Shown here: positions 9,287 to 20,043 of the stretch, piece after piece
Layout of the letters: each line of letters begins with the position of its first letter
How positions within the stretch are numbered: position 1 is the first letter of the stretch
Assembly (NCBI GenBank): GCA_002005505.1
Contig: KV908380.1
Coordinates: forward strand, 241,536-271,535
Source: Botryococcus braunii
Taxonomy: Eukaryota > Chlorophyta > Trebouxiophyceae
Direction of reading: 5' to 3'
Length of the DNA: 30,000 nt
Notes under the pieces: generated by a model
Told to the model about the DNA's origin: nothing
Seen by the model: the letters and a program-made list of their open reading frames with translations, nothing else
The model's database searches: none
Translations under genes and position numbers: made by a program

Positions 9287-9597
9287 GTATCCGCCATAGC
9301 GAGACCAACAACGAGGGACACAACGAGGGACACGGACCCGTCTTACACAAAACCCAGCTGAGTAAACAACCGGTGGCCCACTTTCCCGCAGTTAAAGCAA
9401 TGCATTCTCCTTTTTTAACTGACACCAGCTCCAGCTCCTTTTCTAGCTGACACCCGCAGCTGCCAGCAGATTTTTCTTGTCGGGCCCCTCAAAAGGTGTG
9501 GAAGAAAGTGAATCTCAAGGAGTCAAGCTTTTGAAAGAAATTTCGGGCCCGTCCTCCCGCTCTCTGAGCCAGAAGCACCCTCTCCGGTGTGAGAACC

Positions 9598-9615
9598 TCC
9601 CCCCCCCCCCCCCCC
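9598..9615. repeat. poly(C) run
   Basis: About 18 C residues in single-copy surroundings. The length is probably error-prone. Confidence 0.85.
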
Positions 9616-9744
9616 ACCACCCAAATGCCCCAGCGCGGATATTTTAAAAGTACCACCAGTAATACGTACTCGTAGGCGTGCAGCCTCTTCTAAGAGACTC
9701 CACAAAAAGCAATTCCACAAGCACTGCCAAGGCCTGGTTAACAC

Positions 9745-9993
9745 TTAGGCAGAAATGCAGAGCCGCTCAACAGCTTTTCCGCAACGCTGTCCTATCAGCC
9801 CGGGTCGACCTAAGAGTCCAAACTTTTGCCCCTCAATGTATGTGAGGTGCGTGAAGAGGATGTCCCTGACCACTATGCAGGGCCACCCCAGCAGCTCCAG
9901 GGGATCAGTCCCCTTGCAGATGGGATCCCCCTTGGATTGTGTCCCAGACCACAATACAGTCTTCCCTACAGGACTGCACATTGCAAATTCCAT
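9745..9993 (-). CDS. candidate coding fragment
   Basis: A minus-strand open frame of 82 codons contains a protein-like stretch (DPLELLGWPCIVVRD, then ILFTHLTYIEGQKFGLLG). The neighbouring frame upstream ends with a similar VVWDTIQ stretch, so a frameshift or splice may separate two parts. I recognise no family and no splice sites were fixed. Confidence 0.27.
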   Translation of the reverse strand: MEFAMCSPVGKTVLWSGTQSKGDPICKGTDPLELLGWPCIVVRDILFTHLTYIEGQKFGLLGRPGLIGQRCGKAVERLCISA

Positions 9994-10341
9994 ACACCGA
10001 AATGTCGTAAATATTGAACATATTGTACATGGAAGCAGAGTACAGCTTCCGTGCAGGATACCACTGTCCTGTCTTCCCTACAAATGCAAGTGCAGTACAG
10101 CTTCCGGACACGTGACCACAGTAAGGCAGCCATGCACGGAAAAAATTAAAGATTTTCTGTGCGGAACCAAGAGTTTCGCTATTTGTACATGGATGCAAAA
10201 CAATGTCTGCACCCTAATCCCTAAACCTTAATTACCATACACCTTACTACAATACATTTCTGTACAGGGACCTCAGAACAGTAGCCTTTTTCAGACGCCA
10301 AAACAATGGGGTTGGTAAGTTACCACTTCATCTCCCTCCCC

Positions 10342-10478
<137 letters not shown>

Positions 10479-10529
10479 TGTACGGAACCGCAGCGCACGT
10501 CCAGCTGTTCATTTCTCCTGCAGTTCAAA

Positions 10530-11329
10530 CTAGGCCCAAGGGCAGGCCTCTCCGGCGACCTCGTTCCAGTCGTACAGCAATGACGCGGCAGCACGGGCCG
10601 AAAACAGCGGCTGGGCGACCGCGGCAACGACTCCGCACAGCGCAAAGACAGCCAGCCCCGCCACCCCATGCAGCAGCCAATACCGAGACAGGAAGGCTGT
10701 GAGGCCTTGTGGGCGGCCCAGGTTGGCGGCGTGCTTCATCCGTCCGTGTACCTCGCTGATGTACAGAAGTACGGTCGTTGTAAGCAGTACTCCCACTTGC
10801 AGCGCTCCCCGTGTGGCCACACACACATCCTCCGGGGTCCACGCCGGTGTTACGGGCGTGAAGACCGCCCCACTGTTTTGATTTGATGTATCGCACGCAA
10901 GCGGCAAAGGGCAGAACCTCTCAAAACTCGCAGCACAGAGACTGTTCACAATTGGCGCCCTGTATGAGGGGAAGCTGGAGGTGAAGTTGTCTTCATGGGA
11001 CAGAGCCAAACTTGGCACGTGCCTGGTGATCGCATAGGGTGTGTGCGACATGCGGTGCAGCAAGTCGGCCATGCGGGAATTCATGTGGTGCAACACCGGG
11101 AATGAGGCCATGTTGGCGCAGTCCTGCCGGTTGAGCGTCACGAGGAGGAGCGCCGTGTGCAGGCTCTGGAATGTGAAGTGGGAGATGACGCCGCTGTGGA
11201 AGGCCCCAGTGTAGAAGAAGGGCGTTATGAGTCGGCTGCGGATGATGTACACTTGTGTTATGTACTGGGAAAATGATGTGATGCACACCACTTTCCTTTT
11301 GAAGGCCGACGCGGATAGTGCGCTGACAC
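10530..11329 (-). CDS. gene B exon 4: C-terminal two-thirds of a multi-pass membrane protein
   Basis: The exon opens after TGTGCAG at 11336-11330 and ends at TAG (10532-10530), about 266 codons including stop. Its first bases GT complete a Cys codon from exon 3. The same hydrophobic segments as in gene A appear near the start ([18 protein letters not shown]) and end ([37 protein letters not shown]). Conserved blocks include [31 protein letters not shown] and [14 protein letters not shown]. The middle loop is diverged from gene A, has little recognisable homology and appears freer to change. Differences concentrate there rather than at the ends, as expected for two proteins under selection. 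Function unknown. Confidence 0.8.
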
Positions 11330-11420
11330 CTGCACAGCAGCACCATTTTCGAAACACCACGCGGACTGCTCACGTGCTTTGCACTGGACTACTGTGCACA
11401 AATCATGTGGCGACACCTGC
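11322..11420. repeat. ancestral copy of the 85-bp unit
   Basis: GCTGACACCTGC at 11322 and GCGACACCTGC at 11410 are about 88 bp apart. This is the single or 1.1-copy version of the unit amplified in gene A. Confidence 0.7.
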
Positions 11421-11509
11421 TGTTGTACAGCCGGTAACGCTGCACAGCCACTTGCCCCATCATGTTACGTCCGACTATGAATCCCGCTATCCCCGCCCGC
11501 CTTTGTCTC

Positions 11510-11614
<105 letters not shown>

Positions 11615-12014
11615 ATGTGTGTGGGGTGGGGGGGTGTGGATTGTGCGTGCGAATAGGGGCTCCCCTTCCAGAGGGTTGGAGGGGACCAAAAGGGCAGCCA
11701 CATGCAGGGGTACAGGAACTCAAAAGCCCAGTCTGCACCAAAGTGAGTTCAGAAGCCACACCTCCTACAGCATCATGGGGAGAGGGTATGGCAAAGCCCA
11801 ATGGGGCAGGCCACAATCGCAGGAATTGATTGCAGGGGTATGCTCCCAGTAGAGGCAAATTGGTTTGCCCTTTTTCACAAGCTTATAACTGCGCGCTGTA
11901 TGAGACAAGGATTGCTTAACAATTAATGGGGTAATGCACTTACAGTCCATACAGAAGGTTATATATACATTCAAATACTTGTTGGATTGGAAACAGAGAT
12001 CGGGGGAGGCTTAC

Positions 12015-12099
12015 AAAGCCCGTATGGTATTCGAATAACCAGCAAGAGCCGAGACCTCCAGATCCGATGAAGCGCAAGATTCAACGTCAGTACAATAAT
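12015..12099 (-). CDS. gene B exon 3
   Basis: An 85-nt exon between acceptor GGTTGTACAG and donor GTAAGC. It encodes 28 codons plus one base, including LNLALHRIWRSRLLL and IPYGL. It aligns without gaps to gene A exon 3 and has the same phase at both ends. Confidence 0.78.
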
Positions 12100-12302
12100 C
12101 TGTACAACCACGCTGCTCAAGTCAATTTCACACGCAGAGCCTGGGTTACTTTTCAGGCACAAAAAGCCTCATTCATATGCATGGTGCATTGATGTAATGA
12201 TTTATGTTGGCATGCCACCTGTCGCTCCCACTCTCGCCCACCCACCCCCTCTCTCCATCTCACTTCCCCCCTCCAACCCCCTTTCTCTTTCTCTCCCTGC
12301 TG

Positions 12303-12314
12303 CGCGTGTGCATG

Positions 12315-12408
<94 letters not shown>

Positions 12409-12442
12409 TGCGTGCGCGCGCGCGCGCGTGTGCGTGCGGTTG
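12303..12442. repeat. (GT)n array with (GC)n edge in intron 2 of gene B
   Basis: Pure GT at 12317-12404, then GCGTGC and CG-rich alternating purine-pyrimidine to about 12442. A short CT-rich stretch (about 12250-12300) comes before it, in the same order as the CT then GT arrays of gene A intron 2. Confidence 0.93.
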
Positions 12443-12550
12443 CATGCGCATGGGGAGAGGCATACTCCCCCATTGGCCCCTACTAATCAATTCAGACACT
12501 CAGAAGACAAAAGCTCAAATTGATGAAGGGTGTCAAGCGAGGCCACGGAC

Positions 12551-12697
12551 CATTCCGGAGCCCGCTAAGCAAAAGAACATTAAACCATTCAATATTATGT
12601 CGTTTGCAGGTCTGCAGGCCAACACAATGACAGCGCCCACGAAGGCCCACAGCCTGTCTGACAGCCTGCTGCTACTGTCAGCGTCCGCCCTGAACGC
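12551..12697 (-). CDS. gene B exon 2
   Basis: The exon opens after CATCGTCGCAG and encodes about 49 codons with SRLSDRLWAFVGAV, NDIILN and a hydrophobic run, homologous to gene A exon 2. The proposed donor GTCCGT at 12550 is weak but shared in position with gene A and keeps phase 0. The exact end is uncertain. Confidence 0.65.
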
Positions 12698-12938
12698 CTG
12701 CGACGATGTACAATGGTCAAACTGGCACTCCATTGAATAATTGGCTAATCGTCATGAAGTACCGCTTGCAAACTTCTTGTAGACTCCTGGAAAGTGCCTT
12801 GCGCAAAACTTCTGGAAACGTAGTAGATGCCTCGCACCGTCGAGAGGCTCCCTGATGATCAATCTTTCACATATGATATGCTTGTGCCCCAAACGTAATT
12901 GTAAAATTACATAATTCAGGATAAGGAATTAAGTTTAC

Positions 12939-13064
12939 CTCCTCGACGTCCTTCTCAAACGGCCACAGCCGTAGAGCGTGATCTGCGTCTCTCAGCACGC
13001 AACGCCGTGTGGGGCCATTGCTGCGCGTACTGCTTTCTGCAATGAATCCACGACGAGTATTCAT
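12939..13064 (-). CDS. gene B exon 1, start codon
   Basis: ATG at 13064-13062 opens 42 codons beginning MNTRRGF and ending in KDVEE before donor GTAAAC, phase 0. It matches gene A exon 1 in length and splice site and shares RRCVL, LRLWPF and MNTR. An in-frame TGA five codons upstream supports this start. The four exons of B sum to 1158 nt, a multiple of three, giving about 385 residues. Confidence 0.72.
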
Positions 13065-13498
13065 AAGTGATACTGCTCAAATGCCCATACAATCTTGACC
13101 GAAGCCCAATGAAGCATGCAATCTTTACAGGGGGTCCATCCGAAACAACCGCACAAGCTGCTGAGGCCCAAAATAAACCACCACACTCGAAAGGGGAAAA
13201 GATCGAGACGATATCATCTGAACGTAATAAAAACTCTGTTTCCAGGATATCGCGCATGAAACGACGATATTACGAGATAGAGTCCACCGCTGTTGGATGT
13301 TTGACGCTGACAGAACATACGCCAAATTCGAACCCAGGTCCCCGTGGGTAGACGCCCACAGGGGGCCGTGGTCGGGAGTCGTTGGGACGTGGGTGGCCCC
13401 GATAAAATGGTCCTCTGGAGATCCATCGGAATTTTCTCTCCTCTATGGAAACCCCTTGAGATATTACCTAAGATGAAGAAGCACATCCATCCTGTTTG

Positions 13499-13500
<2 letters not shown>
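13065..13500. promoter_or_regulatory. 5' flank of gene B
   Basis: Precedes the minus-strand start codon of gene B. Parts resemble 7592-7950 before gene A. It probably contains the promoter and 5' UTR, but no named element is identifiable. Confidence 0.4.

Positions 13501-13542
<42 letters not shown>
13501..13542. repeat. poly(G) run, 42 bases
   Basis: An uninterrupted 42-base G-run, upstream of gene B in the minus sense. It could form stacked G-quadruplexes. The length is likely inexact in any assembly. Confidence 0.9.
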
Positions 13543-13543
<1 letters not shown>

Positions 13544-13897
13544 CGGCCACAATAAATGGTCCTCTCCCACCCATTTGATGCGACATTTCCTTCACCTCTC
13601 CTACCTTGAGTTCCTTTTCCTTCGGGATTCGGGTCTATGCTCGACCTGTCACGTCGTAGCTCGTAGGGAATCCAGGAGGATAGGCTGATATCAGGAACGG
13701 CTCGTGAATGGGAGGGATGGGTTGACATCCAGAACGCCAATAGCGTGGAGACGCCATGGAAGGGTTTCGAACACTTTGACTCGGCCTTCTGCTAATAAAC
13801 TATACTTTAGGAGAATGTGTGTGTCACTTCGGGGAGTGTTGGGGAGGGGGGGGGGGCGGGGGAGGTATGGGTCTGAGGACCTGACGCTTGGAAGCGC

Positions 13898-14120
<223 letters not shown>

Positions 14121-14680
14121 GTGTGGCGCGAAGGGGGCGGGCAGGGCATAAGCGGACATAGGAGGGAAGGGGAAGAGAGGTTGTAGGATGAGTTTGGCCA
14201 CAGGGTACTTTGTTCTGTCCGTGTATTCTGAGTCCGTCGTTCACATCCAAAACTCACGAGATCTGGAGCTCGTCTTCAACCCTCAAGACAGAACGATTGC
14301 ACTCAAGAAAAGCCAACACGATTTCGTAATGCCAGCTTTCTGACACCAGGGCTCAAGCTTAAGCTTGAATACCCCTCAGATTCCCCAATGAAGGGTTTTA
14401 TATGATACTATATTAAACATTCAATTTTCTCTCTAAAGAAGGGGCGGATTGATATGGTACAGGGGAAGGTACCAAATTGGTTGCAGACTGGCGGCGGACT
14501 GACACAGTCACACCACAACAGCACCACTACCAAACCACCACCAGAAAGCTTTCTTAACTCCGCATCCAGCAAAGCCGTGCCTTAAAACTACCCCGTGAAC
14601 ATTTGAAATAGAACAAAAGTCAAAGAACGAAACTTCCACCTATTGACGGTTTTCACGCCAAAGCAATTTGCCAAGCTTAC
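14121..14680. other. unannotated region
   Basis: Single-copy sequence with no convincing exon or element. It is followed, on the minus strand, by the candidate exon ending at 14681. Confidence 0.45.
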
Positions 14681-14827
14681 AGTTTGCGAGCAGTTGCTGA
14701 GAACAGAAGGTCAGTCGGCACGTTTTGTCGCCTTCCTTTCCCCCTCCTTCCACTACGACTTCAATTCGCATCGCATGCCATGCTGTATCCTTTAAATGAA
14801 CCGTCCAGCGATTTCGTGGGAATCCTT
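14681..14827 (-). CDS. candidate internal exon, unknown protein
   Basis: On the minus strand an open stretch lies between a good acceptor (TTTTGCTAG, pyrimidine-rich) and a good donor (GTAAGC at 14680-14675). It encodes about 48 residues including GFPRNRWTVHLKDTAWHAMR and LTFCSQQLLANC. Length and phase are consistent with an internal exon. I do not recognise the domain and found no partner exon, so it may be an isolated remnant. Confidence 0.37.
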
Positions 14828-14846
14828 CTAGCAAAAGGGATTTACT

Positions 14847-14881
14847 TTATAGTTTAAACTATAACGAAGTAAATTTACTTC
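14847..14881. repeat. two adjacent perfect palindromes
   Basis: TTATAGTTTAAACTATAA (14847-14864) and GAAGTAAATTTACTTC (14866-14881) are each exact palindromes. A larger pairing between ATTTACTT-type flanks is also possible. The site lies just upstream, in the minus sense, of the candidate exon at 14681. Confidence 0.8.
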
Positions 14882-15249
14882 TTGACTTCAGTCGTAATAC
14901 CATTCTTGGATTATTTTAAAATGGGCGATTAGACAGGCTCCTTTGGAGACCTCTCTCCAATCACACTCTCACCATATCTGGCCCCTGATATCCCCAATGC
15001 AATTGCGGCCCTGATTTTTCCTGGGCGGCGCACGAACATGTGACACGAATCTCAAGCTCACCTTGCCCTCACTTCAATACAAACACACCCCAGCTCCTCT
15101 CTCTAGAACTTTCATCCCTTGCATCCAATGGGATTGAGAGAGAGGCCGTCCACTCTGACCAAATGCTCAGGACCGCCGTAATCTGCAAAGGTCACAGCGC
15201 CTGACGCGCGTAGTCTACAAAATCCCAATTTTGGAAAACCGATTGGGCT
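14882..15249. other. 3' flank of the ARM/MYND gene
   Basis: Sequence past the stop codon of the minus-strand ARM/MYND gene, likely including its 3' UTR. No standard polyadenylation motif stands out. Confidence 0.4.
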
Positions 15250-15813
15250 TCATTTTTCCGCAACCTTCACAGACTTACACTCGCGCTTGTGAGAGGGCCA
15301 GTCTTCGGACTGACACTTTTTGCCGCAGTACATCACGAGGTTGCACCGCCCACAGGCCTTCAATCGTACCGCAGGATCCTTCTTTGAAGTTGCACCGCAA
15401 AGAGCACATGCATGTACCTTTGTACTTTGTTCATCCCCCTGTTCCTTTTTTCGAGCGGCCTTAACCTTGCCTTTAAGTCTTTCTGTCCCGAGCTTTGTGC
15501 TCTCAGTGTCCGCACCCTGCTTCTGCCAATTCCCATTTTTTGCACCAGCAGCTCCGGGTGGCACACAAACAGCATCAGGACCAGTACTGCAGACCTTGTC
15601 TGTCCCTGGACCTGTATGGGAATCCGACTTTGGCACAGGGTCTGCAACCGTGACATCTGTACCGCCCTTTTTCGTACTGCCAGTGTCGGTCGAATTGCTG
15701 CCATCCTCCGCACTAGTGTTGGCAAGCTTCTTGGTCCCATTTTCCGGTGCATAGGTTGGCGTTCGGTGGGTCCCTGACGGTTTAGCGTGACCTGCCGCGT
15801 GTCCTGCCTTTCT
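15250..15813 (-). CDS. ARM/MYND gene, last exon: linker and C-terminal MYND zinc finger
   Basis: The exon opens after GTTTGTGGCAG in phase 0 and runs 187 codons to the stop. The first 130 or so residues are a low-complexity Ser/Thr/Gly/Lys linker. The last 50 form a MYND finger with the full ligand set: CALC, CGRC, YCGKKC and HKREC, that is C-x2-C, C-x2-C, C-x3-C and H-x3-C. MYND fingers bind two zinc ions and usually mediate protein-protein contacts. The gene is probably an adaptor or scaffold in which ARM repeats and the finger each bind partners. This is a family-level inference, and the substrate is unknown. Confidence 0.85.
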   Translation of the reverse strand, partial: RKAGHAAGHAKPSGTHRTPTYAPENGTKKLANTSAEDGSNSTDTGSTKKGGTDVTVADPVPKSDSHTGPGTDKVCSTGPDAVCVPPGAAGAKNGNWQKQGADTESTKLGTERLKGKVKAARKKEQGDEQSTKVHACALCGATSKKDPAVRLKACGRCNLVMYCGKKCQSEDWPSHKRECKSVKVAEK

Positions 15814-15962
15814 CTGCCACAAACCCCATGTGTCACTTTGACAATGGTGACACATACTTTAACGCGTACAATCCTATACCTCTCTCATACAGGCAATATC
15901 ACACATAGACAGACATGTACCAACACGCACAAATTCGTGCATCCCTCCCCCCTTTTCTCACT

Positions 15963-15963
<1 letters not shown>

Positions 15964-16045
<82 letters not shown>

Positions 16046-16048
16046 AGA
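15964..16048. repeat. (CA)n array in an intron of the ARM/MYND gene
   Basis: Pure CA to 16042, then GAGAGA. It reads GU-rich in the minus-strand transcript. Just beyond it, ACTTCACTCTGTACTTT-like sequence repeats several times at about 16049-16200. Confidence 0.93.
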
Positions 16049-16205
16049 GACTTCACTCTGTACTTTCAAAGGCAGTACATATACTTCACTCTGCACATTC
16101 GACGGGTATATACTTCACTCTGTACTTCAAAGGGCAGTACAAATACTGAACTCTGTACTTCAAAGGCGGCAAACACACTTCACTCTGTACTCTGTCCTTT
16201 CAACA
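16049..16205. repeat. short degenerate tandem repeat
   Basis: Several imperfect copies of a unit containing CTTCACTCTGTACTTCAAAGG and CAGTACA, about 35 bp apart, between the CA array and the donor of the preceding exon. Intronic. Confidence 0.7.
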
Positions 16206-16231
16206 AAGGGCAGCTGTGAGGGGCGGCGCAC

Positions 16232-16870
16232 CTCCCCAGGAGCTGAGTCCTGCGTAGTGCTTGCGGAGGGCTCCGCCGCCACACTCGCCGGCAGAGCAAC
16301 AGGCTTTGGGGCCGGCTTTCCTTTCCCGGACCGGCTGTTCCCCTTCCCGGACAGGCAGTCCAGAGCGGCTTGAAGCGCCGCATGAATTTCGCGGGACGGG
16401 ATTTGACACGACAGGCCGAGAACCAGCATGTGGAGAGTGTTGAAGCGGTTGAACTCCTCGATGCAGGCGGGGTCCGCTTTGCAGACGGCCTTCAACGCCC
16501 TCGCAGCCTCCTCTACGACCGGCCAGTCCTGTCCCGGGATGAGCACGCTGGCGATCCCGTTCGGGACAATGCCTGCGTCCCGCAGCTTCTGTACCGCCTT
16601 GGGGACATTGACCATGAGGGACTGCACGGCCAGCAGGCTCATTACCGACATGGGCATGGAAGGCCCAGTCATCATGCACTCCATTTCCGTCACCAGCCCA
16701 CACTCCAGTGCTTGCGGGAGGATGCTGGGATCTGTTTTGAAGGCCAACCCGAACACGTAGGTGCGGATCGAGTCCAGCAGGTTGCCCTCCGGACGATGGC
16801 GACATTCGTTGTCATATGTGAACTCGTCCCTCACGGCTTCGTTTTGCAGCACGCGCAGCAGTGCTTGCAC
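16232..16870 (-). CDS. ARM/MYND gene, internal exon: ARM-like helical repeats
   Basis: Bounded by acceptor GGTGGGCAG and donor GTGCGC, 213 codons, phase 0 at both ends. It starts VQALLRVLQNEA and shows repeated helical segments with hydrophobic spacing, for example LVTEMECMM, VMSLLAVQSLM, AVQKLRDAGIVPNGIASVL and VVEEAARALKAV, typical of armadillo-type solenoids. The tail is Ala/Pro/Lys-rich and leads to the MYND exon. It joins in frame with the exons on both sides. Confidence 0.8.
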
Positions 16871-17276
16871 CTGCCCACCCTCCCCATCCCCTGTCAGCGC
16901 CTTCCCACGCATGGTTCAATGCGTTTCTGGCCCAGGCATAGGGAACCGGTGCGACAGGTCGAGACCTGGCTTGCACATGTTGGGGCACCCCTCTGCCCCT
17001 CTGATACAACCCCTTCCCCACGCGTGTTTGAGGCGCGCATGCCGCAAACATGTTGGACCTGGTTCAAGGGTGCGTGAGTTGTTTGCGTGTCTTGCATAAC
17101 AGTGTACACTGACCAAGCGGCAGCGACATCCGGAATATGCCACTACAACGGCAAGATTAACCGTGAAAAACAGACAATCTCAAAAAAAGGGTGGCAGGGC
17201 CAGGATCGACAGGGATCGACGGTTTAGTACGCCAATACACCAACTCGAATCGGACATTCCGGACCATTCCTTTTAC

Positions 17277-17705
17277 GGAGCTGAGTCTAGCGCCAGAATG
17301 GAGATAATCTAGCATATCACCGCCCACTTTCAAGATTTGGTCCGCTTCAAAAAGTTGTTGCAATTGCCGAATGAACCTCAACCCCCCCCCCCCCTTCACT
17401 GTATCTTTACACTCCCCCTGTTCTCTCCAATACACCAGACAGTGAAGCCATACCGCGCCTTTTCGGACAGCGATGGCACTCAGTTTCGTGTCCTGGCCGT
17501 CTTGCGTGGCTGCGAGCAGCGTCAGGAACGCAAAGGGGCCATCAATGGGGCTGCCCGTCTGAAAATGCAGGAGCGTGGTGCAGACCAGATGATGCCGCAC
17601 TCCGGGATTCGCTTCGCTCACAATCTTGAAAGGCTTCTTGAAGTGGTGGCACAGACGCCCCAGCACCTCCACCGCTAGGCTGCCTTGCATCTTCTCCTTC
17701 TCTGC
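17277..17705 (-). CDS. ARM/MYND gene, internal exon with a C13 run
   Basis: Bounded by acceptor GTGGCACAG and donor GTAAAAG, 143 codons, phase 0 at both ends. It begins AEKEKMQGSLAVEVLGRL and continues with PFAFLTLLAATQ and RQLQQLFEADQILK, consistent with more solenoid helices. The plus strand has 13 C in a row at 17382-17394, read as a poly-Gly stretch. One base more or less would break the frame, so the run length matters. Both flanks look coding in the stated frame. Confidence 0.7.
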
Positions 17706-18122
17706 CTGTGCCACCCCCCGCAAGCACCCAAGAAAATGGACGCAGCACTTCCTCCTCCCAACAATCATTTCCCCACAAGAAGATGAACCCAGCACGTGGC
17801 TAGACCCCGCACAGGATGAAGCACTTGACTCGGCCCAGTGCAATCATCAGACAAAGCGAGTTGAACTGCTTGGCTGGACTGACTCAGTCGTCCGAGCCGC
17901 ATAACGGCCCGTGTACCATAAGGATCCACGTGGGATCCTTCTCGTGGACTTGCTGAAGGATAACACTCCCCTTGCAGGAGACGTACACGCAGCCCGGTAT
18001 GTACTTCGTGTACTGATACTGGTACCCGCTATACCCTCTCAAGCCATGCCGTATCGTCGCGCGCGTGCGTGTGCGCGCGGGCGGGCCCATGGGCGGGCGT
18101 GCGTGCGGGCGTGCGGGCGTGC

Positions 18123-18125
<3 letters not shown>

Positions 18126-18200
<75 letters not shown>
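18126..18200. repeat. (GT)n array with GCGT edge, intronic
   Basis: Pure GT preceded by a GCGTGCGGGC-type region (about 18058-18125), inside the intron before the exon at 17277-17705 of the ARM/MYND gene. Confidence 0.94.
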
Positions 18201-18203
<3 letters not shown>

Positions 18204-18540
18204 TTTCTGTAAGTGATGTGTGATCATGGGTCCGATGCCCCCCCCCCCCCCCAAAAAAAAGAAGAAAAAACAAAACGCCGGCAGCCATCTCTCCACTCAA
18301 TGCTGGTCACAGGCTGCGCCTCACTAACAAGAGCAATTTATGAGGCCTGCAAGACTTGTGCACAGCCAGTATACTCAAGTGCATAATCAAGCTTGCCAAA
18401 TTCAGAGTCCTCCCCTTCATTCTGTCTATATCAATCAGTCTCAAAAACCCTCTTCAGCCCCTGAGTGCGGGCCCGGGAGTTCTTGTGCCTTCCTCTTTCT
18501 TTCACCCCGCCCCACCAATCCTCTCTCTTTCTCGTGCGCG

Positions 18541-18548
<8 letters not shown>

Positions 18549-18627
<79 letters not shown>

Positions 18628-18630
18628 ACA
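18549..18630. repeat. (CA)n array with CAAA interruptions, intronic
   Basis: CA array broken by two AAACAC variants, preceded by (GC)n at about 18535-18548. Same intron of the ARM/MYND gene as the GT array at 18126. Confidence 0.93.
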
Positions 18631-18717
18631 ACACAAAAACCACCCCTCCCCAAAAAAGAAAAGGGGTGGGGGGGGGGGGGAGAAGACAGTATGGAAGTGG
18701 TCGGAGGAGGGCCTGAC

Positions 18718-18891
18718 CGAGATGTACTTGAGGAGCAGCTTGGTGGACTCCTCCAGCTCGGACGGCCTGACGGCCTTGGCGGCGGCGTGCTGCAGGGCGG
18801 ACTGCGCGCACTGCAGGCTCCACAGGCTGCTCCAGGCCAGCTCCGGTCTCAGCAGCTGCATCAGCTGCAGGAAGAGGCCCCGCTTTGTGAA
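18718..18891 (-). CDS. ARM/MYND gene, internal exon
   Basis: 58 codons bounded by acceptor GGAGCAG and donor GTCAGG, phase 0 at the 3' side so it joins the exon at 17277-17705. The peptide FTKRGLFLQLMQLLRPEL, then CAQSALQHAAAKAVRP and ESTKLLLKYIS, is a clear helical-repeat sequence. The 5' junction is unresolved. The upstream exon ends with two extra bases, which does not match a phase-0 start here. A small exon in the repeat-rich intron, or different splice sites, must account for the difference. Confidence 0.65.
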
Positions 18892-19170
18892 CTGCTCCGT
18901 GGTGCGGCCAAGGCAGCATTTGCACTCACCCGCCGCCCCGCCAGGAGGGCTCGGATCCCGTGGAGATGCGCTACACAGTCCGGTTCAGGCGCCCTGTACC
19001 GCGATCATGCCCCGCCCGTCAGGCTCCCCCCCGCTGGTGTTGCTGCGCCTGTTGGCGTACGACTGCGCTGAATGCTCAGCCTCCCCTTGCCATGGCACCT
19101 CGGGGCACAGACCCCGATGGCATGTTTTTGAAATCAGTTTGTTCCTTAGACATGGATGAAGCAAGAAGCA

Positions 19171-19490
<320 letters not shown>

Positions 19491-19702
19491 ACGCGCACGC
19501 ATGCACGCGCATGCACAAAATCCCATCGTAGTGTTCTCAAGTCAATGGTTTATACACCCAGGGATGGACAGTTTGCACGTGCGAGCACGGCTTGCAGCAA
19601 AAAGAAAGGTTCAACTGTTACGACTTGCCGACGGGCACAGCTCTGAACTGCTGGTGTTGCCCCCAGCAATTTTCACACACTGCGCATGTTTGCGTGTTCG
19701 TG

Positions 19703-19717
19703 TGCGTGCATGCGTGC

Positions 19718-19790
<73 letters not shown>

Positions 19791-19833
19791 TGTGTGTGTG
19801 TGTGTGAGGGGGGGTGCGTGCGTACGTGCGTGC

Positions 19834-19911
<78 letters not shown>

Positions 19912-19915
19912 CCAT
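19703..19915. repeat. two (GT)n arrays separated by a GCGT block, intronic
   Basis: GT at about 19723-19806, then GAGGGGGGG and a GCGTGCGTAC block, then GT at about 19838-19909. Both lie in the same intron as the CA/GA array. Confidence 0.94.
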
Positions 19916-20043
19916 GTGAGTGCGTGTGAATTCGCATGCGCTGTCCCTCTTTCCTTCCTCCCTCCCACCCACTCTCAATGCCTTCGCCAACAGGGCGCGC
20001 ACGAAGCCAGCAAGGAGGAGAAGCCAATGCGGGGAAGGCCCAC

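Noticed and set aside
13320..13365. GGGTTCGAA on the minus strand as a tRNA T-arm or internal B box
   Set aside because: The flanking bases do not pair as a T-stem and there is no other tRNA part.
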